Shown piece after piece: positions 35,443 through 43,533 of a stretch of 64,000 bases of DNA. Location: NCBI GenBank assembly GCA_958295745.1, contig OY282370.1:2702548-2766547 (forward strand). The letters are read 5' to 3'. The notes under the pieces are model-generated. The model was not told the DNA's origin. It made no database searches and saw only the letters and a list, made by a program, of their open reading frames with translations. This DNA is from an uncultured Acidimicrobiia bacterium (GTDB lineage: Bacteria > Actinomycetota > Acidimicrobiia > Spongiisociales > Spongiisociaceae). The first letter of the stretch is position 1; each line of letters opens with the position of its first letter. Made by a program: the position numbers and the translations under genes.

Positions 35443-38400
35443 ATGGCTCTGGTTGGTATGCGGCGGTCGTGGTTGGCTGTGGTTGCTGTGTTGGGTTTGG
35501 TAGGTTCGTTGCTGGCTGTTGGGGTGGTTCCGGCGGCGGCGGCGGACGGTGAGGCGGATAACGGGGCGGCGTATTCGGCTTGTGTCGGTCCGGCGTTGGA
35601 GTCGTTGGGTTTGGTTGATGTTGTGGGGTCGTTCGCCGAGGATGCGGTGAATTGTTTGGGGCATTATGGGATTACTAGGGGTCGTACGGCGACTACGTAT
35701 GATCCGGGTGCTCCGGTGTTGCGTTGGCAGATGGCGTTGTTCTTGACGCGGGCGGCGGGTCCGGCGGGTGTGTCGTTGTTGGCGGACCCTGCCGATGACT
35801 TCACGGACTTGGGGGCGGCGTCGGACGAGACGCGTTCGGCGATCAATCAGATGGCCGGGTTGGAGATCATGCCTGGTACGGGCAGCGTCCGGTTCTCGCC
35901 GGATACGGCGGTGTCTCGGGCGCAGATGGCTGAGATGTTGGATGCGTTTTTGGGTAAGGCCCGGCGGGGTGCGGGCGCTTTTGGCGGCGAGGACAAGTTG
36001 TCGGATGTGGATCCTGATGACACCGTGTTTACCGATATCGGTGGGGTGACGCGTGGTCAGTACTCGGCGATTCGGCGGATGTTCGAGGTGGGGGTTACTC
36101 GGGGGACGTCGGATAATCAGTTCTCTCCGGGGGGGTTGGTTACTCGGGCGCAGATGGCGGCGTTCATTACTCGGATGTTGGCGCATACGGTGGCTCGTCC
36201 GGCTGGGTTGACGATGCAGGCGAATAAGTTGTCGGTTGCCGGCACCGCGGACAGTCCGTCGCAGGATGTGGATTTGGTGGTGTCGTTGCGGGATTCGGCG
36301 CATATGGGGATGCCGGATGCTTCGGTGGATTTGTTCAAGTCCACGAATCCGGGGGATGCGTTCGGGTCTGATGGGCGTTGTTCCAATGATGAGGTGGAGT
36401 TGGTGGGGAATGGTGGGGGGTTGTGTGAGATCGCGTCTTCGGATGAGACTACGAACTCGGATGGGGATGTGGAGATTGCGGGCGGCGACGTGTCGTTTGG
36501 TGCTTCGGCGACGGTGTGGGCGTGGGCTGGTGATGTTGGTGATCGGTTCGATGCTGATGATACGGTGTCGGCGTCGTTGGAGATCACGGTTACGAAGCCG
36601 GCTACGAAGCTGCGGATCACCGATGATATGGCTGTGAATGCGACGGCGGTGCAGTTCGGTGACCGGGTTACGTTTGTTGTTCAGGTGGTGGACGACGACG
36701 GGAATCCGGTGGCTACCAAGGACGTGTCGGTGACGGTGGCGGCGAACACGACGGTTGCCAGCGGTGCCGACGGTGCGGGTGAGCAGACGAGTGGCGTTAC
36801 GAATACTCATAAGACGGACGACTCGGGGAAGATCGAGCTGTCGTACCGTCAGACCGATCCTCGGACGTCGGGCAGCGATCATGGGGGTGATAGGGCCTGG
36901 CTGGATTTGGATATCACCTACTCCGGGACTGATTATGAGTTGGAGGACAAGACCACCCTGAAGAAGGCCAAAGACCCGGACGACGCCATGGTGGAGAACG
37001 CGGCGGTGGTCTGGCGCGACGGCACGCCTGTCGCTACGACTTTGACGTTGGCTCAGGCGGTTTCTTTCCATGAGGCGGACCAGTCCGGTTCGGGCGCGTC
37101 GAATACGGTTACGGCTACTTTGGTGGATCAGTACGGTGATCCGGTGTCCCGCCAGAGGGTGGAGTTCACTTCTGACGACGTCGACGGCATCGGCGCCAAG
37201 GCGGCTGCTGCGGGGGCTCCGGCGGTGTTGGTGTTCGACATTGCCAGCGTAGGTACCCGGCTGTTGACGGGTGATGCCGCCTTGACGCGGACTACCAACC
37301 GGCGGGGTGTGGCCAGCCTTACCTACAATCGGGATTCGTCCGACGGCGGGATCGAAACCATCCAGGCCAAGGTCAAGATCGGTTCAGGCGCTACTGCCAA
37401 AACGATCGAGGCTGAGCGGGCCTATCACTACTGGGCGGAGGAGCCCGGGGTGGGAGATACAGCTTCGGGTCGTCTGGTGGCTTCTGACACCGACAACAAC
37501 CAGCTGGTGCTGGCAGGTACCGGGGTGTCGTTGGTCAAGTACGACAGCAATGATCATTTCACCACTCCCGACGGTGCGGCTACTTTGTCCGCCTTTGAGA
37601 CAGACCTGAGGGACAACGCCAAGCATGCTTCGGTGTCGAACTATCAGACCGCCTCCAAGAACGTCTCCCGGTTCACGACCGCCGGCGCTTGGGCGAGTTT
37701 GGACCATCCGGGCGGTATGGCCGCTATCGAGGCCGATTCCCGGTTCGGCCAGGCGTTCGCCGTAGACGACGAGGTCATCGTCGTGGGCGCCAGCCATGAA
37801 GCTGTCGACCATGATGCCGACCCCAGCGACAGCACGCCGGCGGTAAGCCTGAGTTTGGCCGGCATGGTGTATGTCTATCCCGATGGCATCACCGAAGCCG
37901 ACAGCAGGGTCGAACTGAAGTCGCCCAGCCCTATGGCGAACGGCTATTTCGGGTATGATGTGGACATCTCCGGGAACACCATCGTGGTCGGCGAACCCGG
38001 AGCGAACAAGGCTTACATCTACGTCGAAGGAGACAGTGGATGGCCCACTTCGCCTACCGCCACGTTGACCGGTGTAAAAGGCGACCATGACGACGACCCC
38101 GCCACCGCCGACATCGCAGACGGCGTCAAAGACTTCGGTAGGGCGGTGGTTATCTCCGGCGACGGGAAAACTATTGCGGTTGCGTCCCCGGGAGAAAGCA
38201 GGGGGCCGACGCCTAACCAGTGGACGATCAATTTTGAGGGGCGGCTGTTCGTGTATCCGAAGCCCGGCACCGGCGGTGCCGACCCTTGGGTTGACCAAAT
38301 GTCGAATGCGTCTGCCCTCAAGGAGCTGGCGCTTCCTGTAAATACTTGGAACATCGATGCTATAAGGTTTAGGACCTGGTGGTATGAGAGGTCGTTGGCC

Positions 38401-39057
38401 ATCTCGAATGATGGTTCGGTGATCCTGCACGGCCATAATGACTTGAAGCATCATGACTACATACCAGGAGGGTTGGCGCATCCCGGTGCAATACTGGTAC
38501 ATGTCAGGTCCGGTGCTACCTGGTCCGACTCCAATACACCGTCCGTGTTGAGGGCGTCCGAACGCAGCAGAAACCAGGCTGTGGGTAAGTATGTGGCCAT
38601 TTCGGGGGACGGCAATGTGATCGTGGCCTCGGGTCACTACAGAGCCGGAGAGCGCAAGCCGGGTGAGACATTGGTGTTTACCAAGCCCGCCGGCGGATGG
38701 GCCAACAGCACCGAGCCGGCTGTCCTGACCGTTGAGGGGGGCCGAACCTCCGACGTGTTGGGCCAGTACATTGCCATCAAGAGCGACGGTTCCGAGATAG
38801 CGGCCAGCCGCCACTACCGGCAGGAGGGCGACTGGCGGGGTTCGGTGGTTACCTACACCAAGCCTTCTTCGGGCGGCTGGGTGAGCGACGACAGTCCGGA
38901 CAACGAGTACCTGGGCATCGCCCCCCGCGACAAGCTGGGCTGGCAGACCACCTACGACAAGTCGGACGGTGATCTCTACTCCGGCATCCGCCGCAGGACC
39001 GACACCGACGAAGACAACTACTACTACCAGAACACGATCTTCCGCATCGACCGATAG
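35443..39057 (+). CDS. Array surface protein 3: SLH / Ig-like / FG-GAP propeller
   Basis: 1204 residues, same domain order as the other array members. ATG 35443 follows GGAAGGAG. Its N-terminal Ig-like insert (SVDLFKSTNPGDAFGSDG) resembles protein 1, while the middle (TYSGTDYELEDKTTLKKAKD, DDAMVENAAVVWRDGTPVA) is identical to protein 5. Blades: RFGQAFAVDDEVIVVGAS, YFGYDVDISGNTIVVGEP, DFGRAVVISGDGKTIAVA and others. Ends in LGQYIAIKSDGSEIAAS...FRIDR. Surface location by signal peptide and SLH repeats; ligand unknown. Confidence 0.88.
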   Translation: MALVGMRRSWLAVVAVLGLVGSLLAVGVVPAAAADGEADNGAAYSACVGPALESLGLVDVVGSFAEDAVNCLGHYGITRGRTATTYDPGAPVLRWQMALFLTRAAGPAGVSLLADPADDFTDLGAASDETRSAINQMAGLEIMPGTGSVRFSPDTAVSRAQMAEMLDAFLGKARRGAGAFGGEDKLSDVDPDDTVFTDIGGVTRGQYSAIRRMFEVGVTRGTSDNQFSPGGLVTRAQMAAFITRMLAHTVARPAGLTMQANKLSVAGTADSPSQDVDLVVSLRDSAHMGMPDASVDLFKSTNPGDAFGSDGRCSNDEVELVGNGGGLCEIASSDETTNSDGDVEIAGGDVSFGASATVWAWAGDVGDRFDADDTVSASLEITVTKPATKLRITDDMAVNATAVQFGDRVTFVVQVVDDDGNPVATKDVSVTVAANTTVASGADGAGEQTSGVTNTHKTDDSGKIELSYRQTDPRTSGSDHGGDRAWLDLDITYSGTDYELEDKTTLKKAKDPDDAMVENAAVVWRDGTPVATTLTLAQAVSFHEADQSGSGASNTVTATLVDQYGDPVSRQRVEFTSDDVDGIGAKAAAAGAPAVLVFDIASVGTRLLTGDAALTRTTNRRGVASLTYNRDSSDGGIETIQAKVKIGSGATAKTIEAERAYHYWAEEPGVGDTASGRLVASDTDNNQLVLAGTGVSLVKYDSNDHFTTPDGAATLSAFETDLRDNAKHASVSNYQTASKNVSRFTTAGAWASLDHPGGMAAIEADSRFGQAFAVDDEVIVVGASHEAVDHDADPSDSTPAVSLSLAGMVYVYPDGITEADSRVELKSPSPMANGYFGYDVDISGNTIVVGEPGANKAYIYVEGDSGWPTSPTATLTGVKGDHDDDPATADIADGVKDFGRAVVISGDGKTIAVASPGESRGPTPNQWTINFEGRLFVYPKPGTGGADPWVDQMSNASALKELALPVNTWNIDAIRFRTWWYERSLAISNDGSVILHGHNDLKHHDYIPGGLAHPGAILVHVRSGATWSDSNTPSVLRASERSRNQAVGKYVAISGDGNVIVASGHYRAGERKPGETLVFTKPAGGWANSTEPAVLTVEGGRTSDVLGQYIAIKSDGSEIAASRHYRQEGDWRGSVVTYTKPSSGGWVSDDSPDNEYLGIAPRDKLGWQTTYDKSDGDLYSGIRRRTDTDEDNYYYQNTIFRIDR

Positions 39058-39094
39058 ATCCTTTACCGCAACCAACCAACCACACGCCAGGGCG

Positions 39095-39120
39095 GGGGTC
39101 TCCACTTCGGTGGAGGCCCC
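39095..39120 (+). terminator. Hairpin terminator after array gene 3
   Basis: Same 11-bp stem with TTCG loop. Confidence 0.85.
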
Positions 39121-39140
39121 TTCCTGGTTTCGAGGCCCGA

Positions 39141-39244
39141 TCACCGACCGGCGGGTGGCTTCCCTTCCCCGGAGGGCCTCGAAAGGGGTTTTCGTAAACG
39201 ACGGAAGCGAGCAGTCTGTCCTCGGGGATGTCGTAGTGGGTGCG
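39141..39244 (-). pseudogene. Fragment of the GNAT acetyltransferase 3' end
   Basis: Matches 47298-47403, the last 34 codons and stop of the intact GNAT gene (shared CTTCCCCGGAGGG and CTCGGGGATGTCGTAGT). Substitutions are scattered. It has no 5' end. Confidence 0.85.
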
Positions 39245-39440
39245 TGATCCGCCGCCATCGCAACAGAAGCAAGGTCTGATGCCGTGAAGTAATGCCGTGA
39301 AATCGGGGGGGGGTGATGGTGTCCGGGTCGGGTATCGGGTTTCGGTGTCTGGTTTGAGGTCGATTCGGGGGGGTGGTGGGGTGTTTTTGTGCTCTGGCCT
39401 GGGGTTTTGGTGTGTGCAGGTGGTGTTGGTCGAGGGAAGG

Positions 39441-39471
39441 TTGCGGGGGGGGGGGTAGTTATTGTTACAAT
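39441..39471 (+). promoter_or_regulatory. Promoter of array gene 4 with 11-G tract
   Basis: TTGCGG (39441-39446), eleven G (39445-39455), -10 TACAAT (39466-39471). Apparent spacer 19 bp. Confidence 0.62.
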
Positions 39472-39551
39472 ATAGATTTGCCCTGGTTTGGTGTGTGTCG
39501 GGCCGGGGTTGTTGATTTTGTTCGGGAAGGACAAGGAAAGAGGTCGGTCTG

Positions 39552-42500
39552 ATGGCTCTGGTTGGTGCGCGGCGGTCGTGGTTAGCTGTTGTTGCTGTGT
39601 TGGGTTTGGTGGGTTCGTTGTTGGCTGTCGGGGTGGTTCCGGCGGCGGCGAAGGATGGTACGGCGGATAATGAGGCGGTGTACTCGGCTTGTGTCGGTCC
39701 GGCGTTGGAGTCGTTGGGTTTGGTTGATGTTGTGGGGTCGTTTGCCGAGGATGCGGTGAATTGTTTGGGGCATTATGGGATTACTAGGGGTCGTACGGCT
39801 ACTACGTATGATCCGGGTGCTCCGGTGTTGCGTTGGCAGATGGCGTTGTTCTTGACGCGGGCTGCGGGCCCGGCGGGTGTGCAGCTGTTGGCGGTGCCTG
39901 ACGATGTGTTCACGGATTTGGGGGATGCGTCGGATGAGACGCGTTCGGCGATCAATCAGATGTCGGCGTTGGGGATCATGCCTGGTAGGAGCGGCGAGCG
40001 GTTCTCGCCGGATACGGCGGTGTCCCGGGCGAGTATGGCTGAGATGTTGGATGCCTTCTTGGGTAAGGCCCGGCCGGGTGTGGGCGCTTTTGGCGGCCTG
40101 GCGAATGTGGATGAGTTGTCGGATGTTTCGCCTGATGACACGGTGTTCGGGGACATCGAGGGGGTGGCGCGTGGTCAGTATTCGGCGATTCGCCGGATGT
40201 TCGAGTTGGGAGTTACTCGGGGGACGTCGGATAATCAGTTCTCTCCGGGGGGTTTGGTTACTCGGGCGCAGATGGCGGCGTTCATTACGCGGATGTTGGC
40301 GCATACGGTGGCTCGTCCGGCGGGGTTGACGATGCAGGCGAGTGCGTTGTCGGTGGCGGGCACCGCAGCGAGTCCGGAGGATGTGGATTTGGTGGTGTCG
40401 GTGCGCGACTCGGCGCATATGGCGATGCCGGATGAGTCGGTGGATGTGTTCTCGGCCGAGAACGCGGGGGATGCGTTCGGGTCTGACGGGCGTTGCTCCA
40501 ATGACGAGGTGTCGAGGTTGGGGGATGGTACGGGGGTGTGTGAGATCGAGGTGTCTGATGGGCAGACTAACTCGGATGGGGATGTAGAGATCACGGGTCA
40601 GTTTGGTGCTTCGGCGACGGTGTGGGCGTGGGCTGGTGATGTTGGTGATCGGTTCGATGCTGATGATACGGTGTCGGCGTCGTTGGAGATCACGGTTACG
40701 AAGCCGGCTACCAAGCTGCGGATCACCGATGATATGGCTGTGAATGCGACGGCGGCGAAGTTCGGTGACCGGGTTACGTTTGTTATCCAGGTGGTGGACG
40801 ACGACGGGAATCCGGTGGCTACCAAGGACGTGTCGGTGAGCGTGTCGGCGATGACGTGGGTTGACGACGGCGCTAGTGATGCGGATCCGAGTGGCAGCGG
40901 CGCTTCGGGTAGTCATAAGACGGACGATTCGGGGAGGATCGAGCTGTCGTACCGTCAGGCTGATCCTCGGACGTCGGGCAGCGATCATGGGGGTGATAAG
41001 GCCTGGCTGGACCTGGACATCACCTACTCCGGGACTGATTTGATGTTGGAGGACAAGACCACCCTGAAGAAGGCCGTCGAAGCTGACGGTGCTGCCGAGG
41101 GGGACGCGGCGGTGCTCTGGCTCGACACCACGGCTAAGGCTAAGACTCTGACGTTGGCTCAGGCGGTTTCTTTCCATGAGGCGTCGGGTACGGGGAGCGG
41201 TGCGTCGAACACGGTTACGGCTACTTTGGTCGATCAGTACGGCGATCCGGTGTCCCGCCAGAAGGTGGAGTTCACTTCTGACGACGTCGACGGCATCGGC
41301 GCCGAGGCAGGCGATGAAGAGGGAGCTCCCGCAGCGTTGGTGTTCGACATTGCCGGCAGCAGCGAGACGCGTCTGTTCGAGGATGCTGATGCCCTTTTGA
41401 CGCGGACTACCAACCGGCGGGGTGTGGCCAGCCTTACCTACAACCGAGATTCGGCCGACAGCGGGATCGAAACCATCCTGGCTTCGGTCACGGTGGGTTC
41501 AGGTGACTCTGCCGAAACGATCGAGGCTGAGCGGGCCTATCATTACTGGGCGGAGGAGCCCGGGGTGGGGGAGACGGCCCAGGGCCGTCTGGTGGCTTCT
41601 GACACCGACAACAACCAGCTGGTGCTGGCAGGCGCCGGGGTGTCGTTGGTCAAGTACGACAGCAACGATCATTTCACTACCTCCGACGGTGCGTCTACTT
41701 TGTCCGCCTTCGAGACAGACCTGAGGGACAACGCCAAGCATGCTTCGGTGTCGAACTATCAGACCGCCTCCAAGAACGTCAGCCTGTTCACGACCGGCGG
41801 TGCCTGGACCAGGTTCGGTTATGCGGAGACGGCCTCCGGCCGCACGAACGCGGACGGCGTCCCCGTCGCTTACGGAGAGTCGCTTGCGGCGGACGGCGGC
41901 ACGGTGGTGGCGGGCGCCCCCTGGGAAGCCGTTGATCATGACGACGACGACGAAACCGCCGACTTGATCAAGGCCGGCAAGGTGTATGTCTTCGACGGCG
42001 TTGACACTTCCGCCAACCCCGAGCCGCAGGTGTTGCAGGCGCCCATGGCCGCGGCTGCGGACAACGGTTTCTTCGGAGAGATGGTGGAACTGGCGGGTAA
42101 CACGCTGGTGGTGGGCGCGCCCGCCTGCTGGAGCTGGGCGGCCTGCGGCAAGCCGGCCCATGACCGCACGAACACGACCGGGAATGTGTTCATCTACACC
42201 CGGGATTCCGCCGCCGCTGCCTTCACTTTGGACGCCACTTTGACGAACCCGTCCAACGCCCACAGGCTCGGTTCGGGTGTGGGGATATCCGCCGACGAGG
42301 AAACGGTGGCCGCCTATCAGCCTTACGGCAAGGTGCTGGTGTACCAGAAGCCGTCCGGCGGGTGGGCCGACGCCAGCACTCCGACGGCTACTTTGACGGA
42401 TGGCTCTACCAGCACCCTCGGGAGTGGCGGCAAGAGCATCGCCTTGTCCCGGGACGGGTCGGTGCTGGTGGGCGAAGCCTTCTCCCACGACCAGGCCACC

Positions 42501-43112
42501 CCCGCCTTGAGAGATATTGGTAGAGCGGTGGTGTTCGAGAGAGGGGGAGCTGCGTGGGCCAATGCCTCCACCGCGACGGCTATTCTGAGCGCCCCTACCC
42601 CCATGTTGCTGCAGCGGGTGGGCAAGTACGTGGCGGTCTCCGGCGACGGCGATGTCATTGCCATCTCGGGCCATTTCCGCGTCAATCAAGGCCGGCCGGG
42701 CGAGGTGTACGTGTTCACCAAACCTGCGACCGGCTGGGAGACCAGCACTGAACCGGCGGTGTTGAAGGCCGAGGGCGGACGGAAGTCCGATAATCTGGGT
42801 CAATATCTGGACATCGACGACGCGGGCACGCTGGTGGCCGCCAGCCGCCACCACCGGCAGGAGGGCGACTGGCGCGGTTCGGTGGTGGTGTACCGCAAGC
42901 CGGCCACCGGTTGGGAGAGCACCAGCACCGTCGACGAGGAATACCTGGGGGCCGCTCCGGGCGACAGGCTGGGCTGGCAGGCCTCCTTCGACCGCTCCGA
43001 CAGCACGTACATCTACGCCGGTCTCCGCAAAGGCCCGGACGTCTGGAACAGCGATGTGGACCTACGGACATACCCGGAGATGACGGTGTTCCGAATCGAA
43101 CGCATCAAATGA
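39552..43112 (+). CDS. Array surface protein 4: SLH / Ig-like / FG-GAP propeller
   Basis: 1186 residues. ATG 39552 is 15 bp after a GGAAAGAGG ribosome-binding stretch. Signal peptide, three SLH repeats (VLRWQMALFLTRAAGPAGV, VSRASMAEMLDAF, VTRAQMAAFITRML), Ig-like/Big domains and FG-GAP blades. One blade region carries a Cys-rich insert absent from paralogs (GAPACWSWAACGKPAHDRT). Its C-terminus is FRIERIK rather than FRIDR; 32 bp after the stop the DNA reads ATAGACCGATAG, a remnant of the ATCGACCGATAG that ends copies 2, 3 and 5. The ending was therefore rewritten by insertion or recombination. Confidence 0.87.
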   Translation: MALVGARRSWLAVVAVLGLVGSLLAVGVVPAAAKDGTADNEAVYSACVGPALESLGLVDVVGSFAEDAVNCLGHYGITRGRTATTYDPGAPVLRWQMALFLTRAAGPAGVQLLAVPDDVFTDLGDASDETRSAINQMSALGIMPGRSGERFSPDTAVSRASMAEMLDAFLGKARPGVGAFGGLANVDELSDVSPDDTVFGDIEGVARGQYSAIRRMFELGVTRGTSDNQFSPGGLVTRAQMAAFITRMLAHTVARPAGLTMQASALSVAGTAASPEDVDLVVSVRDSAHMAMPDESVDVFSAENAGDAFGSDGRCSNDEVSRLGDGTGVCEIEVSDGQTNSDGDVEITGQFGASATVWAWAGDVGDRFDADDTVSASLEITVTKPATKLRITDDMAVNATAAKFGDRVTFVIQVVDDDGNPVATKDVSVSVSAMTWVDDGASDADPSGSGASGSHKTDDSGRIELSYRQADPRTSGSDHGGDKAWLDLDITYSGTDLMLEDKTTLKKAVEADGAAEGDAAVLWLDTTAKAKTLTLAQAVSFHEASGTGSGASNTVTATLVDQYGDPVSRQKVEFTSDDVDGIGAEAGDEEGAPAALVFDIAGSSETRLFEDADALLTRTTNRRGVASLTYNRDSADSGIETILASVTVGSGDSAETIEAERAYHYWAEEPGVGETAQGRLVASDTDNNQLVLAGAGVSLVKYDSNDHFTTSDGASTLSAFETDLRDNAKHASVSNYQTASKNVSLFTTGGAWTRFGYAETASGRTNADGVPVAYGESLAADGGTVVAGAPWEAVDHDDDDETADLIKAGKVYVFDGVDTSANPEPQVLQAPMAAAADNGFFGEMVELAGNTLVVGAPACWSWAACGKPAHDRTNTTGNVFIYTRDSAAAAFTLDATLTNPSNAHRLGSGVGISADEETVAAYQPYGKVLVYQKPSGGWADASTPTATLTDGSTSTLGSGGKSIALSRDGSVLVGEAFSHDQATPALRDIGRAVVFERGGAAWANASTATAILSAPTPMLLQRVGKYVAVSGDGDVIAISGHFRVNQGRPGEVYVFTKPATGWETSTEPAVLKAEGGRKSDNLGQYLDIDDAGTLVAASRHHRQEGDWRGSVVVYRKPATGWESTSTVDEEYLGAAPGDRLGWQASFDRSDSTYIYAGLRKGPDVWNSDVDLRTYPEMTVFRIERIK

Positions 43113-43190
43113 CCGCCGCCGAGAGCGGTCCCGGCCGGGTGATAGACCGATAGAAATCGTTTTACCGCAACCAACCACACGCCAGGGCGG

Positions 43191-43216
43191 GGGGTCTCCA
43201 CTTCGGTGGAGGCCCC
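43191..43216 (+). terminator. Hairpin terminator after array gene 4
   Basis: Same 11-bp stem with TTCG loop. Confidence 0.85.
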
Positions 43217-43236
43217 TTCCTGGTTTCAGGCTCCGA

Positions 43237-43269
43237 TCACCGACCGGCGGGGGGCTTGCCTTCCCTGGA
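43237..43269 (-). pseudogene. Short fragment of the GNAT acetyltransferase 3' end
   Basis: About 33 bp matching the last codons of the GNAT gene (CCGACCGGCGGGGG..TTGCCTTCCC), cut off and joined to the sequence that normally follows the E2 stop codon. Confidence 0.7.
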
Positions 43270-43428
43270 GTTGACCCACCCGCCATCGCAACGTAAGCAA
43301 GGTCTGATGCTGTAACTCGGGGGGTTCGATGGTTGCGGGTCGGATGTGTCGGGTTTGGGGGTGGTGGGTTGTTTTTGTGTGCTGGCCTGGGGTTTTGGTG
43401 TGTGCGGGTGGTGTTGGGCGAGGATAGG

Positions 43429-43460
43429 TTGCGGGGGGGGGGGGTAGTTATTGTTATAAT
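43429..43460 (+). promoter_or_regulatory. Promoter of array gene 5 with 12-G tract and consensus -10
   Basis: TTGCGG (43429-43434), twelve G (43433-43444), -10 TATAAT (43455-43460), a perfect consensus where the other copies have TACAAT. Apparent spacer 20 bp. Confidence 0.65.
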
Positions 43461-43533
43461 GGGTTGCCCGGCCTGGTGCGTGTGCTGGCCGGGTTTGTTC
43501 GATTGTTGTTCGAAAGGAAAGGGGTTCGGTCTG

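Larger units (their letters stand above)
39058..39551 (+). other. Spacer between array genes 3 and 4
   Basis: 494 bp without a gene: terminator hairpin, 104-bp GNAT 3' remnant, then directly the post-E2 sequence (CCGCCGCCATCGCAAC) without any E2 coding remnant, a 9-G tract (39305-39313) and the promoter with 11 G. Confidence 0.8.
43113..43533 (+). other. Spacer between array genes 4 and 5
   Basis: 421 bp without a gene: remnant of the usual gene ending, terminator, a 33-bp GNAT remnant (43237-43269) fused directly to post-E2 sequence (GACCCACCCGCCATCGCAACG), a 6-G tract (43319-43324), and the promoter with 12 G. Confidence 0.8.

Noticed and set aside
27123-43444. Poly-G tracts as assembly or sequencing artefact
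   Set aside because: Not fully excluded: homopolymer counts can be off by one. But the run is present at the same place in five independent copies with distinct flanking substitutions, so the tract itself is real.
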